Assembly: GCA_033964015.1 (NCBI GenBank)
Contig: CM066914.1
Coordinates: forward strand, 19,627,023 to 19,691,022
Direction: 5' to 3'
Origin: Scolanthus callimorphus
Taxonomy: Eukaryota > Cnidaria > Anthozoa > Actiniaria > Edwardsiidae
DNA length: 64,000 nucleotides
Below the pieces are notes generated by a model. That model had not been told where the DNA came from. It worked only from the letters and a program-made list of their open reading frames with translations, and made no database searches. Position 1 is the first letter of the stretch, and every line of letters starts with the position of its first letter. Both the position numbers and the translations under genes were made by a program. This document shows positions 1 through 12,680 of this stretch, one piece after another.

Positions 1-51
1 ACAATGTTTAGTATGGTCTCTGAGCCAATTCTTAAATTAGGGCCTGACGAT

Positions 52-213
52 AGAGCGGTTTTCGCATGACTGTCGTGAAAACAATTGCAATTGAGCAATC
101 ACACAATTGTATTTACTACAGAATTTGATTGGCTGAGAAAAACGAGTAGCCAATGAGAACGCAAAGCAATCGCAATACATAACAAGTCTTGACAGTCATG
201 TGAAATCCGCTCT
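52..213. mobile_element. MITE, family A (TA target duplication)
   Basis: A 160-bp non-coding element bounded by inverted repeats. The left end reads agagcggttttcgcatgact and the right end is its near reverse complement, ending tgaaatccgctct. TA dinucleotides flank both ends, as in Tc1/mariner-type insertion. A longer copy with the same termini lies at 47828-48084, and related termini bound 29669-29821 and 36085-36716. The transposase that moved it is not in the window. Confidence 0.85.
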
Positions 214-1891
214 ATATAGACGACAATAACTGACAATAATAACGTTCGGAATTCCATCTGACGTCACCGATTTTCGGACTTTCGAAAGCGGTAGTGTAAA
301 TGATTTAAGCGATTAACAGAAACAATATTATTTCTACTACCCTATATCGTTCGTGACACCAGAATAAACAGAGGATACTCCGGCATTTTGTATGAGCCCA
401 CACGCAAAGACAGTGAGATGTTTCTTTTTCCTGGGGAATCCACTTGTCAGGCTTGAGACTCATCAGTTGCCTCCTTTCCTTTATGTTTTCTAATTCAATT
501 TCTGTAGCCCTTTTTTCTACCCAAAGTTATTGCCAATTGTAGTGTTTTTCTTGAATCTGCAGAGCGCCAGGATGCGACGAAAAATTGTCAAGAAAGCGCT
601 TCAGTTCGAGCCTCTGCGTCCATCGTCAAAAGAAGTATCGCGAATCTGCGCGATGAAAGCCTAATCGTCGCCTTTTTCTGACATTGGGCAATTGGGTCGA
701 AAACTAGTTTTGATAATTGTCTTATCATTAAATAGTGACGCCTTTGTAACGCTTTCTCAACTCGAATGTGTTCCCTGATCTTTCAGGGCTTCTCTCGCCT
801 TGAAAGACTGGCAGGGAATCCAATTGCCGTATAGTGCCTTTGTAGAGCCAGAATTTTCGGCCGTTTTTTCTCAGTACTCTTCTCGCTACAATTCAACTTG
901 GATTGTAGGGAAGACGACTGAAAATCTTTGTAGGGAATGTCAACAGGGCTCTTAAACCCTAAAAAGGCGAAAAGTAAAGCAAATAAGAAGTGTGAGACGA
1001 TAGTTATTTCCCTGGAGCTTCGATGAGGCAGGCAGGTCAAAAGCCACAGTTTACTTGCGGTTCTCGTTCGAAATCTGCCAAAGCTTGTTTTGGAGAAAAG
1101 ATCGTTCCGGATCTCACAACAATGCCAACCTGTACTCATTATCTCATAAAAGAAAGAATCCAATCTCTCGCTAGCCTGCTTCGTGTGGGCATTTTGACCC
1201 AGTTCGCTTTATTTGCTATTATTTGTCATCAACTGGACACCAGACAGTGCTGATGTCGGCGCAAATGCAAAACCTACCGCAAAGTTTGCGACCGTTTTAT
1301 TAACATGGAAACTGTCAACGAGAAAGCGCAAGAGAGACGATCAAGCCGCTAGGGTCGTTCTAGAAAAGCGTGATTAACTGCCCGCAGACGCAAGTAATCG
1401 TCTCATTTATTTATCTTCTTTTTGAAGATATGGCTGCGATTTTGATCAGCTAGTTCCGAAAAACATTTACCAAGCCTGACTGGTCTTGATCGATAGCATG
1501 GTTCACCTCTACTCCGACCAATTTCTGGAGAATATTTTGCCGAAGGGCGAACGGCTTATCTCACGGCTCTCAGTCTTAAAACAACGACCTTTGCTACTCC
1601 AGCACTTCCAAGTAGGAAACCAAGACTGAAAATCGTAAAGAAACAGCATCTCTTTTAATATTTCCAGTGTAGGGAAAACGAAAGCTAAACGAATTTTTCA
1701 CTGCTTTAATACAATACATTTTATCCGCTTAGTAAGCAATGCGCAGGTATGCATTGGTGTACAGGCATCTCATCTCTTGTGGCAGCTTTTGCATTGATTG
1801 GCTGATCTTGAATGTCGGGGCATGATGGCCAGAAAGTTATTTCCATCAACGGCGTATTTCCATCATCATGCGTCAATAGCTATCAACGGAG
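214..1891. other. Gene-free stretch
   Basis: Short unrelated open frames occur on both strands, but none shows a recognisable domain or splice structure. I see no strong tandem repeat. The region may hold intron or intergenic DNA of a gene lying off the left edge. Confidence 0.5.
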
Positions 1892-2174
1892 CATTCTCGT
1901 ACAGGAACTCCCCGGCTCGTCACCTCGCGGGGGAGGCTCTGGCAACAGACGCATGCGCGAGATTTGATACATGTCATACATAGCCGTCGAGAGAACATTC
2001 TCATATCCAGAGCTCCCCGGCTCGTCTGCTCGCAAGGGAGGCTCTGGGGACATCCATTTGAAGACCTTTACTGATTGGCTGATTTTGAGCGTTGGGGCAT
2101 GCACAGAAAGTTGTTTCTCTGTATCAAATAGTCTCGCCGCCATGCTTCAATCGCTCGTGTCACCAGAGCCTCAC
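1892..2174. mobile_element. MITE family B, two broken copies
   Basis: Two left ends of the family B element start at 1892 (cattctcgtac) and 1996 (cattctcatatccagagc). Each runs into the CTCCCCGGCTCGTC and GGGAGGCTCTGG core. The second continues through the internal segment gattggctgattttgagcgt and ends in a degraded right arm near 2174. Open frames over this stretch, such as one on the minus strand at 1883-2143, are read-through of the inverted repeat and are not genes. Confidence 0.8.
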
Positions 2175-3784
2175 ACAGACATTTTTGACATAAGTCTGTT
2201 CAAATCTCCTACTCTCTCACTCACAGCAAACGTTATGGAAATTGAAATTGAAATTGTCCAATTTCAGTGTACAGTTTACCGGCGCAAAAACAAGGTTTGC
2301 GTTTGGTTTGCGAACGAACCTACAGGACCCTACAGGTAGAATCAACTTCTTTTTTGTACTTTAAAAGTCAAAAGTTGTTGGAACATTGACCGTTTCCCGT
2401 CCTTTTGAAGATTCTCTCAATGTTGAGCGAACAAAGAAAAGTATTCTTGATCTTTGCACGCACCAACAAACCACAAAAACAACAACATTGAGGATGACCA
2501 GTGTGAGGGCTAGAGTTGAAGGACCATAGCTACAAACAAAATAAATCGAACTTTCCATACATTTATTATATAGACACGAGTGTTTTACTGGAAAATACGC
2601 CACTCGTAGAGCCCATACGAAGCTACATCCGGGACCTGATTGACATATTTTCCATATCCTCACCAGTGAGGATATCGCTCAAAACAAAAGTGCTTGAAAA
2701 TCAATTTGGAATAATGCTTTCTGGTTTGTCCATTCGCTGCGCTCATTCGTAAAATATTGTTCTTGCCACTCGAAAATAAAACTCATATATTCGCGCCACC
2801 GAGCAAATAAGAGGTGCAGTACTTACGATTATCGGGGTGTGTTGTGCCAGTTTCGAGAGAAGTGAAACTCAAACGATCGACTCTTCTGATGACGGGAACA
2901 TTATTTTGCGTTTCAAAGCCACAGAAACCCCAGCACCCTTAGAAGAAAATCGCAAATTTGGCTATCTTTCCCTGAGCGGATTGAATTGGAGCTACCTTAA
3001 AATGCAAATAACGTTTTAAAAAAAATAAGGAGGCGCGCGGGCATTTATCTCAGTAAGAAGCGTTATTTTTAAAGCACATATTTTAGATGCAGATGAGTTT
3101 AGATTCAGATTTCTTTGAATTTTATAATATTCATGAGCTTGAAAACCTTCATAGAAACAGGCGCTGTACATAAGGCTTCGTGCAACCACGTAAATCATAT
3201 TTCCCAAAATGAATAGAATTTTTTTTTTATTACGCTCGTTTTTATAAGAACTGTCTTCAGCGTGGGCTGAAAGGGTCAACAAATGTATGAGAACGTTTTT
3301 TTTCGTTATATGTTTAAGAATGTAATACAAAATCTTTGTTTTGGGGAAATTTGATTAAATTTGAGCAGATTTGATTTATAAGCCTTAGAGACTCAAAAAT
3401 AACTCACTAATAACTGTAATAATGCTATGAGTTGATAACATAACTTAATATACAATCTTCGTTCACTGGACAAAATGCGCGGACCCCATTGGTTAAAACT
3501 GATCACGTGATTTTCTGTTACCTAGCGACATCAAACGGGGCGAGTGCGTTATTGGTAATAAGTGAAAATATTTCTTGATTTTACAACTTGAATTAATACT
3601 TAGCAATAATTTATCTATGCTTTCTGTATTTCCGAGCTATCAGGATGCAGTTCATGTACCTAAAGTATTCCGAATTCAATTAAAATACTTGCATTTGAAG
3701 TAAAAGTTGAGTCTAGTCAGGGAAACCATTCTGATACTTCTTCACGCAGGTCCACGCCGTCAACTCAGATTGTATATTAAAAGT
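2175..3784. other. Gene-free stretch
   Basis: AT-rich sequence without a recognisable exon or repeat. Small frames at 2516-2752 and 2837-3019 have no family features and no splice context that I can support. Confidence 0.45.
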
Positions 3785-3966
3785 GTTAGAGACTTTTATT
3801 TCGTGTTTTGTTGACAAATACACGCACTTGCTGGCAATACAATGAACTCTAAATTTTTTATACTGCACTCGGCTAACGCCTCGTGCAGTATTCAAAAATG
3901 TATCGTTCATTGTATTGCAAGCGCGTGCGTGTATTTGTCAACAAAACACTCAAAAAAGTCTCTAAC
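3785..3966. mobile_element. Foldback MITE with about 70-bp arms
   Basis: The left arm begins gttagagacttttatttcgt and includes tgttgacaaatacacgcac. The right arm is its reverse complement and ends gtctctaac at 3966. The centre is about 40 bp. The arms would fold into a long hairpin. No open frame is present. Confidence 0.8.
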
Positions 3967-4000
3967 CCATAAATAACATAGCATAACATATTATAAATTA

Positions 4001-4204
4001 GTCAAATCACACTAATGGTCTATTATGAATACTGCGTTCTGATTGGTTGAGCTACTAGTAGACTATAAGTTATAATAAGTGAGAATGAACACTAACTAGC
4101 CTACTAGTAGCGAAAAGTGTCGGATTTGAAAGCCAGAAAATGGCAAATGACCGGAACAAAAACATTTTTTGGCAATGCAAATTGATCTACTAGTGTGATT
4201 TGAC
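4001..4204. mobile_element. TIR element gtcaaatcacacta
   Basis: Begins gtcaaatcacactaatgg and ends with the complementary tagtgtgatttgac. Inner inverted motifs include ctactagtag. Non-coding. It lies directly upstream of another small hairpin element. Confidence 0.65.
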
Positions 4205-4207
4205 TAA

Positions 4208-4284
4208 AACAATTATTCCTCTCGCCCTCATGGGTTCTAAGTCAATAGCCCATTCGGCTTCGACCTCATGGGCTATTGACCCAG

Positions 4285-4313
<29 letters not shown>
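4208..4313. mobile_element. Short hairpin MITE, aacaattattcctc ends
   Basis: About 106 bp with near-perfect 14-bp ends (aacaattattcctc and gaggaataattgtt). Internal repeats of catgggctattgac or its complement make the whole element nearly palindromic. Confidence 0.75.
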
Positions 4314-4318
<5 letters not shown>

Positions 4319-4433
4319 GCTAAGATAGTACGCGCGCTCTGATTGGTTGAGAGCTGTTCATTCTCACATTATGAATAAACGCACCGCAGATATAATGCTA
4401 TTTTATAAAAGCAGTAAAACGCGGATTTCTGTG

Positions 4434-4537
4434 GTTTATAATGTGATAAACGTACTTGGGATGCTGGAAAAACACGTGAGTTTCAAACTTTTCTCGTGTT
4501 TTTCCCGCATCCCTCCTGCGTTTATCACACTACAAAC
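4434..4537. repeat. Inverted repeat, hairpin-forming
   Basis: The arm at 4434 contains tgtgataaacgtacttggga and ggaaaaacacg. The complementary arm ends near 4537 with cgtgtttttcccgcatccct and tgcgtttatcacac. It is probably the core of another foldback element. Confidence 0.6.
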
Positions 4538-5221
4538 TTATTATTGCTTTAAGGTGACTGACTAAAACTCTTAAATAGGCACTTTTGCTTCCAACGAATT
4601 TCCTGAAACTTCATTACACTTACTCCAACTGACTTCAATATGGTTAACGGAGTTTCGTTCAAAATACCAGCAACTTGTTTTTGCGCGGGGTTGATCTCTC
4701 ACGGAAGGGGTCCATTTAAGCTCGGATATTATTAAAAGTATTAACGCTATGGAGATCTGGTAATGCATACATATTGCCAAAAGATACCTGCGTATATTAT
4801 CCAAGATTGACGTTCATAGCGAGTATATTTATTAAGTTGTAGACGAAAATATATTTTCGCGAAATGCGCTCTGACTTTCGCATGAGTCATCTTAAACATA
4901 ACATATTGTTCATCATTATCGCCTATAACGCAGGGAGGTTGATGCATGCGAGAACTATTTAGCACAGCTCGGCGTGACCTTCAATTCAGCCCGATAATCT
5001 TAGTATAAAACCGGATAAAACTTCGACAATCCTCCTCATCGTAAGCTTATTAAGAATGCACATGGAGTGCTAGAGGATCTCTACAAGAGGTGTGCATCTG
5101 ATGCATGGGGAATCGCATGCGCAGCGAAACCCAAGCGCACGGGTATACTAAGCTCAGGTCAAGAACAAGCAATCCAATTGTAACGATATATCTCTTTGTC
5201 AAAGCAAAAGGAAGGGAACAC
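4538..5221. other. Gene-free stretch
   Basis: No recognisable exon, RNA gene or strong repeat seen. Confidence 0.4.
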
Positions 5222-5336
5222 AAGGAAATTTCTGCAGAAACCCATCCATGGGAAAAGCTGAATTTCCCAAGTCACACGCATGGGAAATGGGGAATCCGAA
5301 CACTTCCCAATCCTCTACCATGGGAAAGGGACGTTT
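5222..5336. mobile_element. MITE family E, short copy
   Basis: Contains the family signature tctgcagaaacccatccatg followed by ggaaaagctgaatttccca and a complementary arm with ccatgggaaa. Other copies are at 12496-12680, 12838-12901, 19262-19415 and 49628-49804. Open frames on both strands here are shared by all copies because the element is an inverted repeat. Confidence 0.75.
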
Positions 5337-7389
5337 TTTCCAGCCAGCGAGTCTAAATTCTATAATAAAACAAGCAAAAAAAGACCTAAACATTTAAGCT
5401 CAAAAAGTTTTAAAACACGTAGCGACTAAGAAATGTTCAACTATGAGTTCCAAAATTAGAACAAATTTTCCAGGACACCGGAGCAAAGGTGAAATACAAA
5501 CAAGTTCCCAGAAAGAACCTTTTCAGCATTTTTATTGACCAATACGCAACGAAAGGGGGTGAGGAACAGGTTTTCTGAGGAACAGGTCTATTGTGAGCCC
5601 ATGGCGCTCCCTTCACCATCCTCGTGCACCAGGTCACCCCCCCGCCCCCCCCCCCCCCCCGCCCAGGCGCGTGATGATCCCCTTCCCTTGCAGCTGATCT
5701 CACTCACGGTGCGCAAAGGTCCAGCGAAAGATACGCAAGTGTTCGCAGTTAAGGCAAGCAGAAACTAGATTTAATCGTCGAAAAAGGCAAGTTCAGAGTG
5801 TCCAACCATCCCGATCTCGTCGGGATTATTCCGCTTTTGCTTGAAATTCCCGAATCCCGACAACCTCGATCGGCATACTGTAGTGTTGACACGTGTCGAG
5901 TACCAAGGCCATAAATATTTCCCCCTCAATTTATGATGATTCTTACGAAAAGAACAAGATAAAATCGTTAAAATAAATAAATTATTCATTTCTAGACTTT
6001 TTCACAAATTGATAAATTGAAAGTCGCAAACAGTAAATCATCCCCCCTTTTTTCGGGGGGGGGGGGGGGGGGGGTCTCGTGCGTCTGGCGCAAAAAATCC
6101 CGATTTCTCAAGTCTCTAGGTTGAACACTCTGCAAGTTCTTCTCAGGCAAGTTCTTCTAAAATCGCAATGTTTTTTAGAATCCGTTTTAGTACGCTTTGG
6201 CGATGCAACAAAATCGTTCTTGTTGGCTTAATTGAGAGCAAGAAATCGTAGTTGGTTTCCCTTTGCGCTTGCTCTAAAAATGAGTGCCCTCCTAACTCGC
6301 ACTTGTCCGTGGCCTTCGATTCCACCTTTTAATTTTAGTATAAACCGATAATCCTCTTCATTATAAGCTCATTGGCCTTACGAGAGTCTCCATGACCAAG
6401 TGAATAGCACTTGGGAAGGGGTTTTACTCCTAGACTACCACTTCTAGACTTCTAGACAATTTAAAAAATCTAGACGAACTTTCAGAACACACCAAACAAC
6501 AGAACCACGAATAAACAGTACTCCAAGAAAAACGACAAGCTGGCTCTTTCCACAAACAGCTAAAATGTGTAAAGCGATGTAAAGGAAAATCAAAGTTCTC
6601 GGAATTCTTAACCACATACTAGTGAAACATTGTTTTCCGCCGCCGTGCACAACTGCAATGTCATTCTTCGCTTGGAGCATCTCAAAAAGCGGGACCCCTC
6701 AACGAAAGGCATTGCCCATGTCAAACCACCTGAGCACCAGGAACAAAGATACTTTCATTTCTGAACTATAATCTAGCAGCAACTTCAAGTTTACTCCTGT
6801 GAGTTGTTTTTCTTAGCTATTTCTCGCCCCTCTGGTTTTAAAGGGGCTCTCGTACGCTTAATATTCGTCCACCGTGGACATAAACAAGTAGAGTGAAAAC
6901 ACATGTACATTTGCCCGTAGTAATCAAAATAATCCTCCAGATTAATAGAAAAACCTTTCAAGTGTTAGACAAATGCAATTCTAGGTTGTTTTGACCTGTT
7001 ATCAAGAGGATGGAATTGGATTGCGATTTGAGCAATTTCTTGTCAGGGAAATGGCCAGCAAGTGTGCGAGAGCCCCTTTAAATACGTTGCTATAAATAGC
7101 GAATATTGTGTATGTCTTTTAGTGCTTCAAGGGGCAAAACATATGCCCGTGCAAGCTTGCGCGCATGGCTGGCATGCATTTATATATTTATCTTATACCG
7201 ACTACGCTTTTCATGTCACGAACTCAGCTAGAATTACTGAACGGTTTTTGCGTATCAAGACCGAGAACTACCACAAAGCGTTTCGGATAGTACAGTAGTG
7301 AGTTTTTGCATCTATCGGGTATTCTGGTAATTTAACTACAACCAACAAAAATGCATACTAACTCCTGTAGTGCGTAAAGGGCCAAGAAG
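5337..7389. other. Gene-free stretch with C and G homopolymers
   Basis: No exon recognised. A C-rich run at about 5636-5661 and a G run at about 6055-6074 are the main features. Long C or G runs recur across the window near 23562, 33725, 49513, 52744 and 57437. Confidence 0.5.
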
Positions 7390-7399
7390 GCGGGACACG

Positions 7400-7790
7400 T
7401 TGCAATGTTTTCTGCAACTTGTCTCACAATGCAATTGCGAGACAAGTTGCACAAGCCATTGCAGCGTGTAACACCCTCTGCAACGTTGCGAGACATGTTG
7501 CTGCAACCGTTGCAGCAAGTAGGATACGATCTACGTCTCGCAACGGATTGCAGCTGCTTGTCTCGCATTGCAGCGTGTAACAGCGAATCTTGCAACTTGT
7601 CTCGCAATCTCGTTCCCAGAAGCCCTCTTGGGCTTCTTTGCGCATGTGCGTTCTGTATCAAAATGGCGGATAAATAGCAAAAAGTTCGATACGTTGCGAG
7701 CGACCATTGCGATAAGCTGCAATGGCTCTTGCAACTTGTCTCGCAATGGATTGCGAGATGAGTTGCAGAAAACATTGCACCTTGACGTAA
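7400..7790. repeat. Cluster of gcaacttgtctcgcaatg palindromic repeats
   Basis: The words gcaacttgtctcgcaatg and their reverse complement recur many times in both orientations. Examples are near 7415, 7440, 7480, 7590, 7730 and 7755. The stretch can be read openly on several frames of both strands, which is a by-product of the repeats and not evidence of genes. Related words with tcgcgcaac are at 36300-36640 and 13340-13400. Confidence 0.75.
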
Positions 7791-8454
7791 CTCCACCAAA
7801 AGATGCCAAAATAAAGCATCCAGATGGCCACAAGTTACACGAATCATTAAAAAAATCTGTCCCAATACTTGCGTTCTGCCGTTACACTGATAAAGTGGCA
7901 GGAGCCACGAAACGTCTGCTATATATTTTAGCGCTTTTTATTCCAAATTTTATATATTTTATTCTGCACGACTATCATCCCCGACCAAACCTGCACGTGG
8001 TTTTGTTCGCGTGACTTTTGAAACGCTTTTTAAATTAGCCATTGCGAGTTCAAGTACTGTGAACTTTGTGCGTTATACATTTCAACAATAAATTTTGAAA
8101 CTAATAACCTTAGGAAAGAAGACAAACGAGCGCAACCAGAAACAAGTTAACACACACTTGAATTTGGCGGTTCAGCCTCTGACTTTCGACCGGACAGGTT
8201 TAAGCATGAGGTTCACGATCAAACGGTGAGGCGCGTAGTGTCAATGGAATGGGCAAAGAAAATAAGAAATATAATTATCTACTCAAATAGTTTTACCTGT
8301 CAATGTGGACTAGGGAGCTTGCCTCTTCTTGCCGCCTGGAGGAATCAAAAGCAGAGAATAATGAATCGATTCCGATTTCATTTCATCGCGCCAGAGACTC
8401 AGACTCGTGCCCAGTCGCCAACATAATTCAGAAAAAAAGAACAAGAAGGCGCGA

Positions 8455-8572
8455 AGGGGAGGGAGAAATGACGGCGCGCAAGGAATTGTGGGAAGGAGAA
8501 ATGACGGCGCGCAAAAACATGGCGCTCTTCCAATAATTTCTTGCGCGCCGCCATTTCTCTTCCCAGAAGCCT
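8455..8572. repeat. Inverted repeat around gaaatgacggcgcgc
   Basis: Two direct copies of gaaatgacggcgcgcaa at about 8466 and 8499 face a complementary copy, ttgcgcgccgccatttctc, near 8545. No coding content is recognised. Confidence 0.6.
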
Positions 8573-8617
8573 TCACGCATCGCACTTTTTCCACCCCTTC
8601 CTGTTCCTTTTTTTTCT

Positions 8618-8745
8618 CAGGGTCCAGAAGGGGGGGTCCCAATCCCATTTCCCAGTGTAAATTTTCGCCAAATCCCAGTCCCAATCACAAAATCCCAGTC
8701 CCAGTAACGTTTTCTCCAGAAATCGTTAACCCCTTCTGGACCCTG
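8618..8745. mobile_element. Small TIR element, cagggtccagaagg ends
   Basis: Bounded by cagggtccagaagggg and ccccttctggaccctg. The inside is a run of degenerate aatcccagtccc words. Non-coding. Confidence 0.7.
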
Positions 8746-8849
8746 TTTTCTGAATGGCTACGAGTGGCTACGAGTAGCCATTCAGACCTGGCTACGAGTC
8801 TGCCAGAGGCTCGTTACTCTGGGCGTGGCAAATTGGCTTATCAGATCTA

Positions 8850-8932
8850 TTTTTAGAAACTCGAGTGCCCTGTACAACTAGCCAATCAAAATGCTGGGAT
8901 CACTTTTCATGCGGGAACCCTTTTCTAAAAAT
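8850..8932. repeat. Short inverted repeat around atctatttttaga
   Basis: Arms agatctatttttagaaa and ttctaaaaatagatgt are about 50 bp apart. The same word tctatttttag forms part of the inverted repeat of the element at 9451-9980. Confidence 0.5.
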
Positions 8933-9450
8933 AGATGTGACGCACAGTTAAGGGTTACGCCCCAAATATTGAGCCTCTTTGGTGGCGCATAATTTACAAA
9001 ATACTACTTGATTCCCGATTGAAAAGGAAAACAAACAGCTATACACGACAAGGAGCCCATGACCTGACTAGCATTCCTTGTCGTAGAAATATGAAAACTC
9101 ACTTGCGAGAAAAGGAAGTCCTCACAGGACGAATAGAATTACATTCCTATCTGACCTATCTTGAAGGTGGGCGGATTCTAGAAGTTATCTTTAGTGTAAA
9201 GTGCTCCTTTTTTTGGGCAGAACCTTGGTTTCTCTGTCCGTCAATTTATAAAGTGTAGCTCATTATCTCTATTCAAGTTGATAACCCCGAGTGACATAAG
9301 AGATGTTTTAAAGCTGTTTCTAGCAGCACTAGTGCTGATATTCATCGCGAATATTAGGGGTGTGTGAAATTGACGTTAAAAAAAGAACGCAATCTTTCGA
9401 TCATGTCCGTACTCGAAAGATTAAGGACCATGGCTGCGTCCAGAGATTAT

Positions 9451-9980
9451 TTTATAAAGAGTGGATTACCAAGAGTTTCCATATTTACTATGTACGCCCG
9501 AATCACAGTCAGAAAAGTGTCTATTTTTAGAAGTAGGATGCCCGCGAAAATTCGTCATCCACAGGGTTCCCACTTTCTCGCCACGCGAACAGTTGTGAGA
9601 TCCAGCCTAAAATTAAATCGCAAATCAATGGAAAAACCGTTAAAATCGCAAAGATAAGGTAGGATATTCTCTATTTGTTGTGTATTGGGTATACGAGCAT
9701 TCGAGCATCCACAGGGTTCCCACTTTCTCGCCACGCGAACAGTTGTGAGATCCAGCCTAAAATTAAATCGCAAATCAATGGAAAAATCGTTAAAATCGCA
9801 AAGATAAGGTAGGATATTCTCTATTTGTTGTGTATTGGGTATACGAGCATTCGAGCCTGAGCATTCGAATACTTTCGCGCGCGAAACTCAAATCTAAAAA
9901 TAGACACTTTTCTGACTGTGATGTGGACAAATACAGTAGGGAAGGATTCTAACTCTTGTTAATCCACTCTTGATTTTATA
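9451..9980. mobile_element. TIR element with an internal 160-bp tandem duplication
   Basis: Ends tttataaagagtggatta and aatccactcttgattttata are inverted. An inner pair, cagtcagaaaagtgtctatt and its complement, confirms the fold. Inside, a 160-bp block starting catccacagggttcccac occurs at 9556-9715 and again from 9716 to about 9858, nearly identical. The right end abuts the family D element at 9980. Confidence 0.75.
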
Positions 9981-10229
9981 GCGGAGCTCCTTAGCGGCCG
10001 AAGGCCGCAGAGCGGAGCACCATAGGTATCGCAGGAATAATACAATAGCTCAAAGTCCGTGTCAGGTATAACGATCAACTTCGTTTTTCATGGTTCAGCG
10101 GTATTCTCATTTGGGTATCGCTGGCGCGTCCGTGTCTGCGCGCCCCCACACAGGTAAACCAAGACCCCAACACAGAAAAATATGTAACCGGGAGCTCCGC
10201 TTTTAGCCAGTGGCTAAATCTATATATTA
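9980..10229. mobile_element. MITE family D
   Basis: Begins tagcggagctccttagcggc with the palindrome gcggccgaaggccgc, and has gggagctccgcttttagcca near the right end, followed by gtggctaaatctatatatta. The copy at 49894-50165 has the same two ends and a similar interior, so both are full-length members of one family. Confidence 0.8.
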
Positions 10230-12200
10230 TATTAAAATCCTTGGCGTCTGTCAGAGAAACGTTTGTGATTGGCGCTTGTTTTCCCGCAACTTTTGGCGCG
10301 CGTACTTTTCCTTAAGTTGCCACAAAATTCCTTAAACAGGAATGCTGGTTTATCAGAAGCGGCGACGCAACAAAATCAAAGTCCTGATTTACCACATCCA
10401 CCACGGTCGACAAGAATTAAATGGGAAGGCTCTGCGCCACAGGGTTCCCGCCTAAAAAGGTCAGAAAAGCGCAACACACCATTTTTCACGTATCAATCAA
10501 TGCATAATTGGAGGTTTTCGAATTTTGCACCACTACCTGAGGTTTGGCGATGCTATTATTCCAAGAATGTTTGCCAATTGCAAAGCTCAGATAGTCTTCA
10601 AGCATACTTCAACTGTAGGGAACCAGGAGTCCATTACCTAGGAATGTCCATCTAGGGGTAGGAAGGTGTAACAGCGAATTGTGACAATGAAGCAGGTCTG
10701 AAGTTATTTTTAGAACAATAGATTTGCCGCTTGAATAAACTTCTCTGAACTAAGCATATGCTACCTGCATTCTAATTGGCTGAGGGGAAGTAGGCTTTGC
10801 GTGAAAATGTGAAACTAAAAACTTCATAGAGGCCTCTTTTTCCAATACACTGTTACACTGTGATAACATTGGATTGTCAACCCAATCTTAAAGCTTATCG
10901 CCAATCCTCCTTTGCCAATATAACTTAAAAATTACCTTCTATCAGAAAAACAACAACAGTAAACAAATTGACAGAAAAACCTGAAACGTACTTTACTATA
11001 TATTAATTTATCCACTATATCTTTTCTTTCTTTCTTTTTTTCCCTCCAATTTATGACTTGTTAGCCTCGGTATTAGTGTGGCAGTGACCATCTCGAAAGC
11101 TTAAGCTACTATGGTCACTGCGCACCTTAACTTTTGTTTGTTTAAATTATTTACAGATCTTCTACTGTAAATAATTGAAACAAATAAAAATAGTGCACAA
11201 TAAAACTGAACAAGGGTATTTTGATATGCGCGTTTCGCTTTTGGGCAACTTCAGCATTATAATTTACGGCTCATCTCCAGTGTAAGAACTCACCAGCTGC
11301 GTCACAAAGCTTTCTTTGTTTGGTAGAACGAAGGTTGAACCAATCATGGTTAAATAGTAACTAAACACAAAGGTGTCCTCAGGAAATGGTTCTTACACTG
11401 GGGTGTTCTTATTTACAATCCCAGGAACTTGCATGAGTGCCATATTTGGATTCAGGAGTTTTCAAAAATTAAAGTTAGCTAGACACATTACTGAACTCAA
11501 TGAACACCATCAACTTCCGGAAAATTAATGAAAATCCATTTTCTTGTGCATCTTACGGGCTTCCGTTATTATATGCGTTGGCAATCAATTCAATCCCAGT
11601 TAATGCGGGATGCCTGTGGTGTTTGTTTCGGCTCCGGCTATTTGCCAGAAAAACGTTTTCTTGTGTAGAGCACGCCGGAAATATCGGCTTGCCTTGTACC
11701 TCGCGCGCGCACGTTTGTATGCGATTCCTGCACACTTTCGTTTTGTTGAGGTTCCTGTGGACTCTGTATATGTAGTAGTACACGAAAGCTCTCATAAAGC
11801 TTCTACCAAAAAAAAAACAAAAACAAGCCCCAAAATAACGTGCGCACGCTTTGCCACATGCGAAGAGGGCGCTGGTCCGCCGCGCGCCTAATAAAGAAAG
11901 CAAACTTCATCAGAAACAAAGAGAGCCTGCGGGCAGGCTAGAAAAAGAATTCTTCCAAATTCATATTGTCAGAGTCACATTTTAACGCTTCGTTAATATT
12001 TTCCCTGATTCCTAAACGAGGTGAGAAAAAAAAATAAGGATTTGGTGCCATCGTTTTTAACTGGTTGTACGACGAGTTCGAGGTAGATAAAGTGAATAAC
12101 GTAGTGTAGTTTGTAGCATCAAAACACATCTTGTGACTTCATAGCGCAATTGTTTCGAAGAACGACAATACAAAAATCACTCTCGTGTCGTGTCCGGAAT
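10230..12200. other. Gene-free stretch
   Basis: The longest open frame (10269-10655) shows no recognisable domain, has low-complexity composition and starts next to a MITE, so I do not call it a gene. Two open frames facing each other at 11500-11900 also lack family features. A near-repeat, agtgtaagaa at 11279 and ttcttacact at 11390, bounds a possible small TIR element. Confidence 0.4.
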
Positions 12201-12390
12201 CATTCGTACCCAGATCAGGAACTCCCTGGCTCGTCACCTCGCAGGGGAGGCTCTGGTGACAGCCATTTCAGGAATTTTGCTGACTTTTTTGAACGTTCTC
12301 AACGCGCTTTGTATTGCGCATGCCCCAGTGGCTGTCGCCAGACCCTGCCCTGCGAGGAGACGAACTGGGAATCTCTGGGTACGGGATTGA
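12201..12390. mobile_element. MITE family B, diverged copy
   Basis: The left arm is cattcgtacccaga followed by ctggctcgtcacctcgcagg. The right arm has cagtggctgtcgccaga and gcgaggagacgaactggga, ending near tctgggtacggga. The internal sequence is altered relative to other copies. Confidence 0.75.
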
Positions 12391-12495
12391 ACTACCTACG
12401 TTTTTCAACTTCATTCTTCTAGCTAAGCAGAGCGCGCTCTGTACAGTGTCTGTGTGTACAGGCGCCTGAGGAAATAGCTGAAATGTGCGTTGTCC

Positions 12496-12680
12496 ACAGG
12501 GAATTTCTGCAGAAACCCATCCATGGAAAAAGGGGAATTTCCCATGGTGGAAGAATGGGAAGTGTTCGCATTTCCCATGGCTATCCATGTGAATTCCGAA
12601 CACTTCCCATGCGTGTGCCTTGGGAAATCCTGCAGCTTTTCCCATGGATGGGTTTCCGAGAAATTCCGGAAATTCCCTGT
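12496..12680. mobile_element. MITE family E, full copy
   Basis: Inverted ends acagggaatttctgcagaaa and gaaattccggaaattccctg. The interior has several catggg words and gttcgcatttcccatggc. About 185 bp and non-coding. Confidence 0.8.

Noticed and set aside
7332..8014. Overlapping long open frames on both strands rich in Cys, Arg and Thr
   Set aside because: They are translations of the alternating gcaacttgtctcgcaatg palindromes; both strands are open because the repeats are inverted.
10269..10655. 128-residue plus-strand open frame
   Set aside because: No recognisable domain, no splice or expression cue, and it begins beside a MITE; composition looks like chance.
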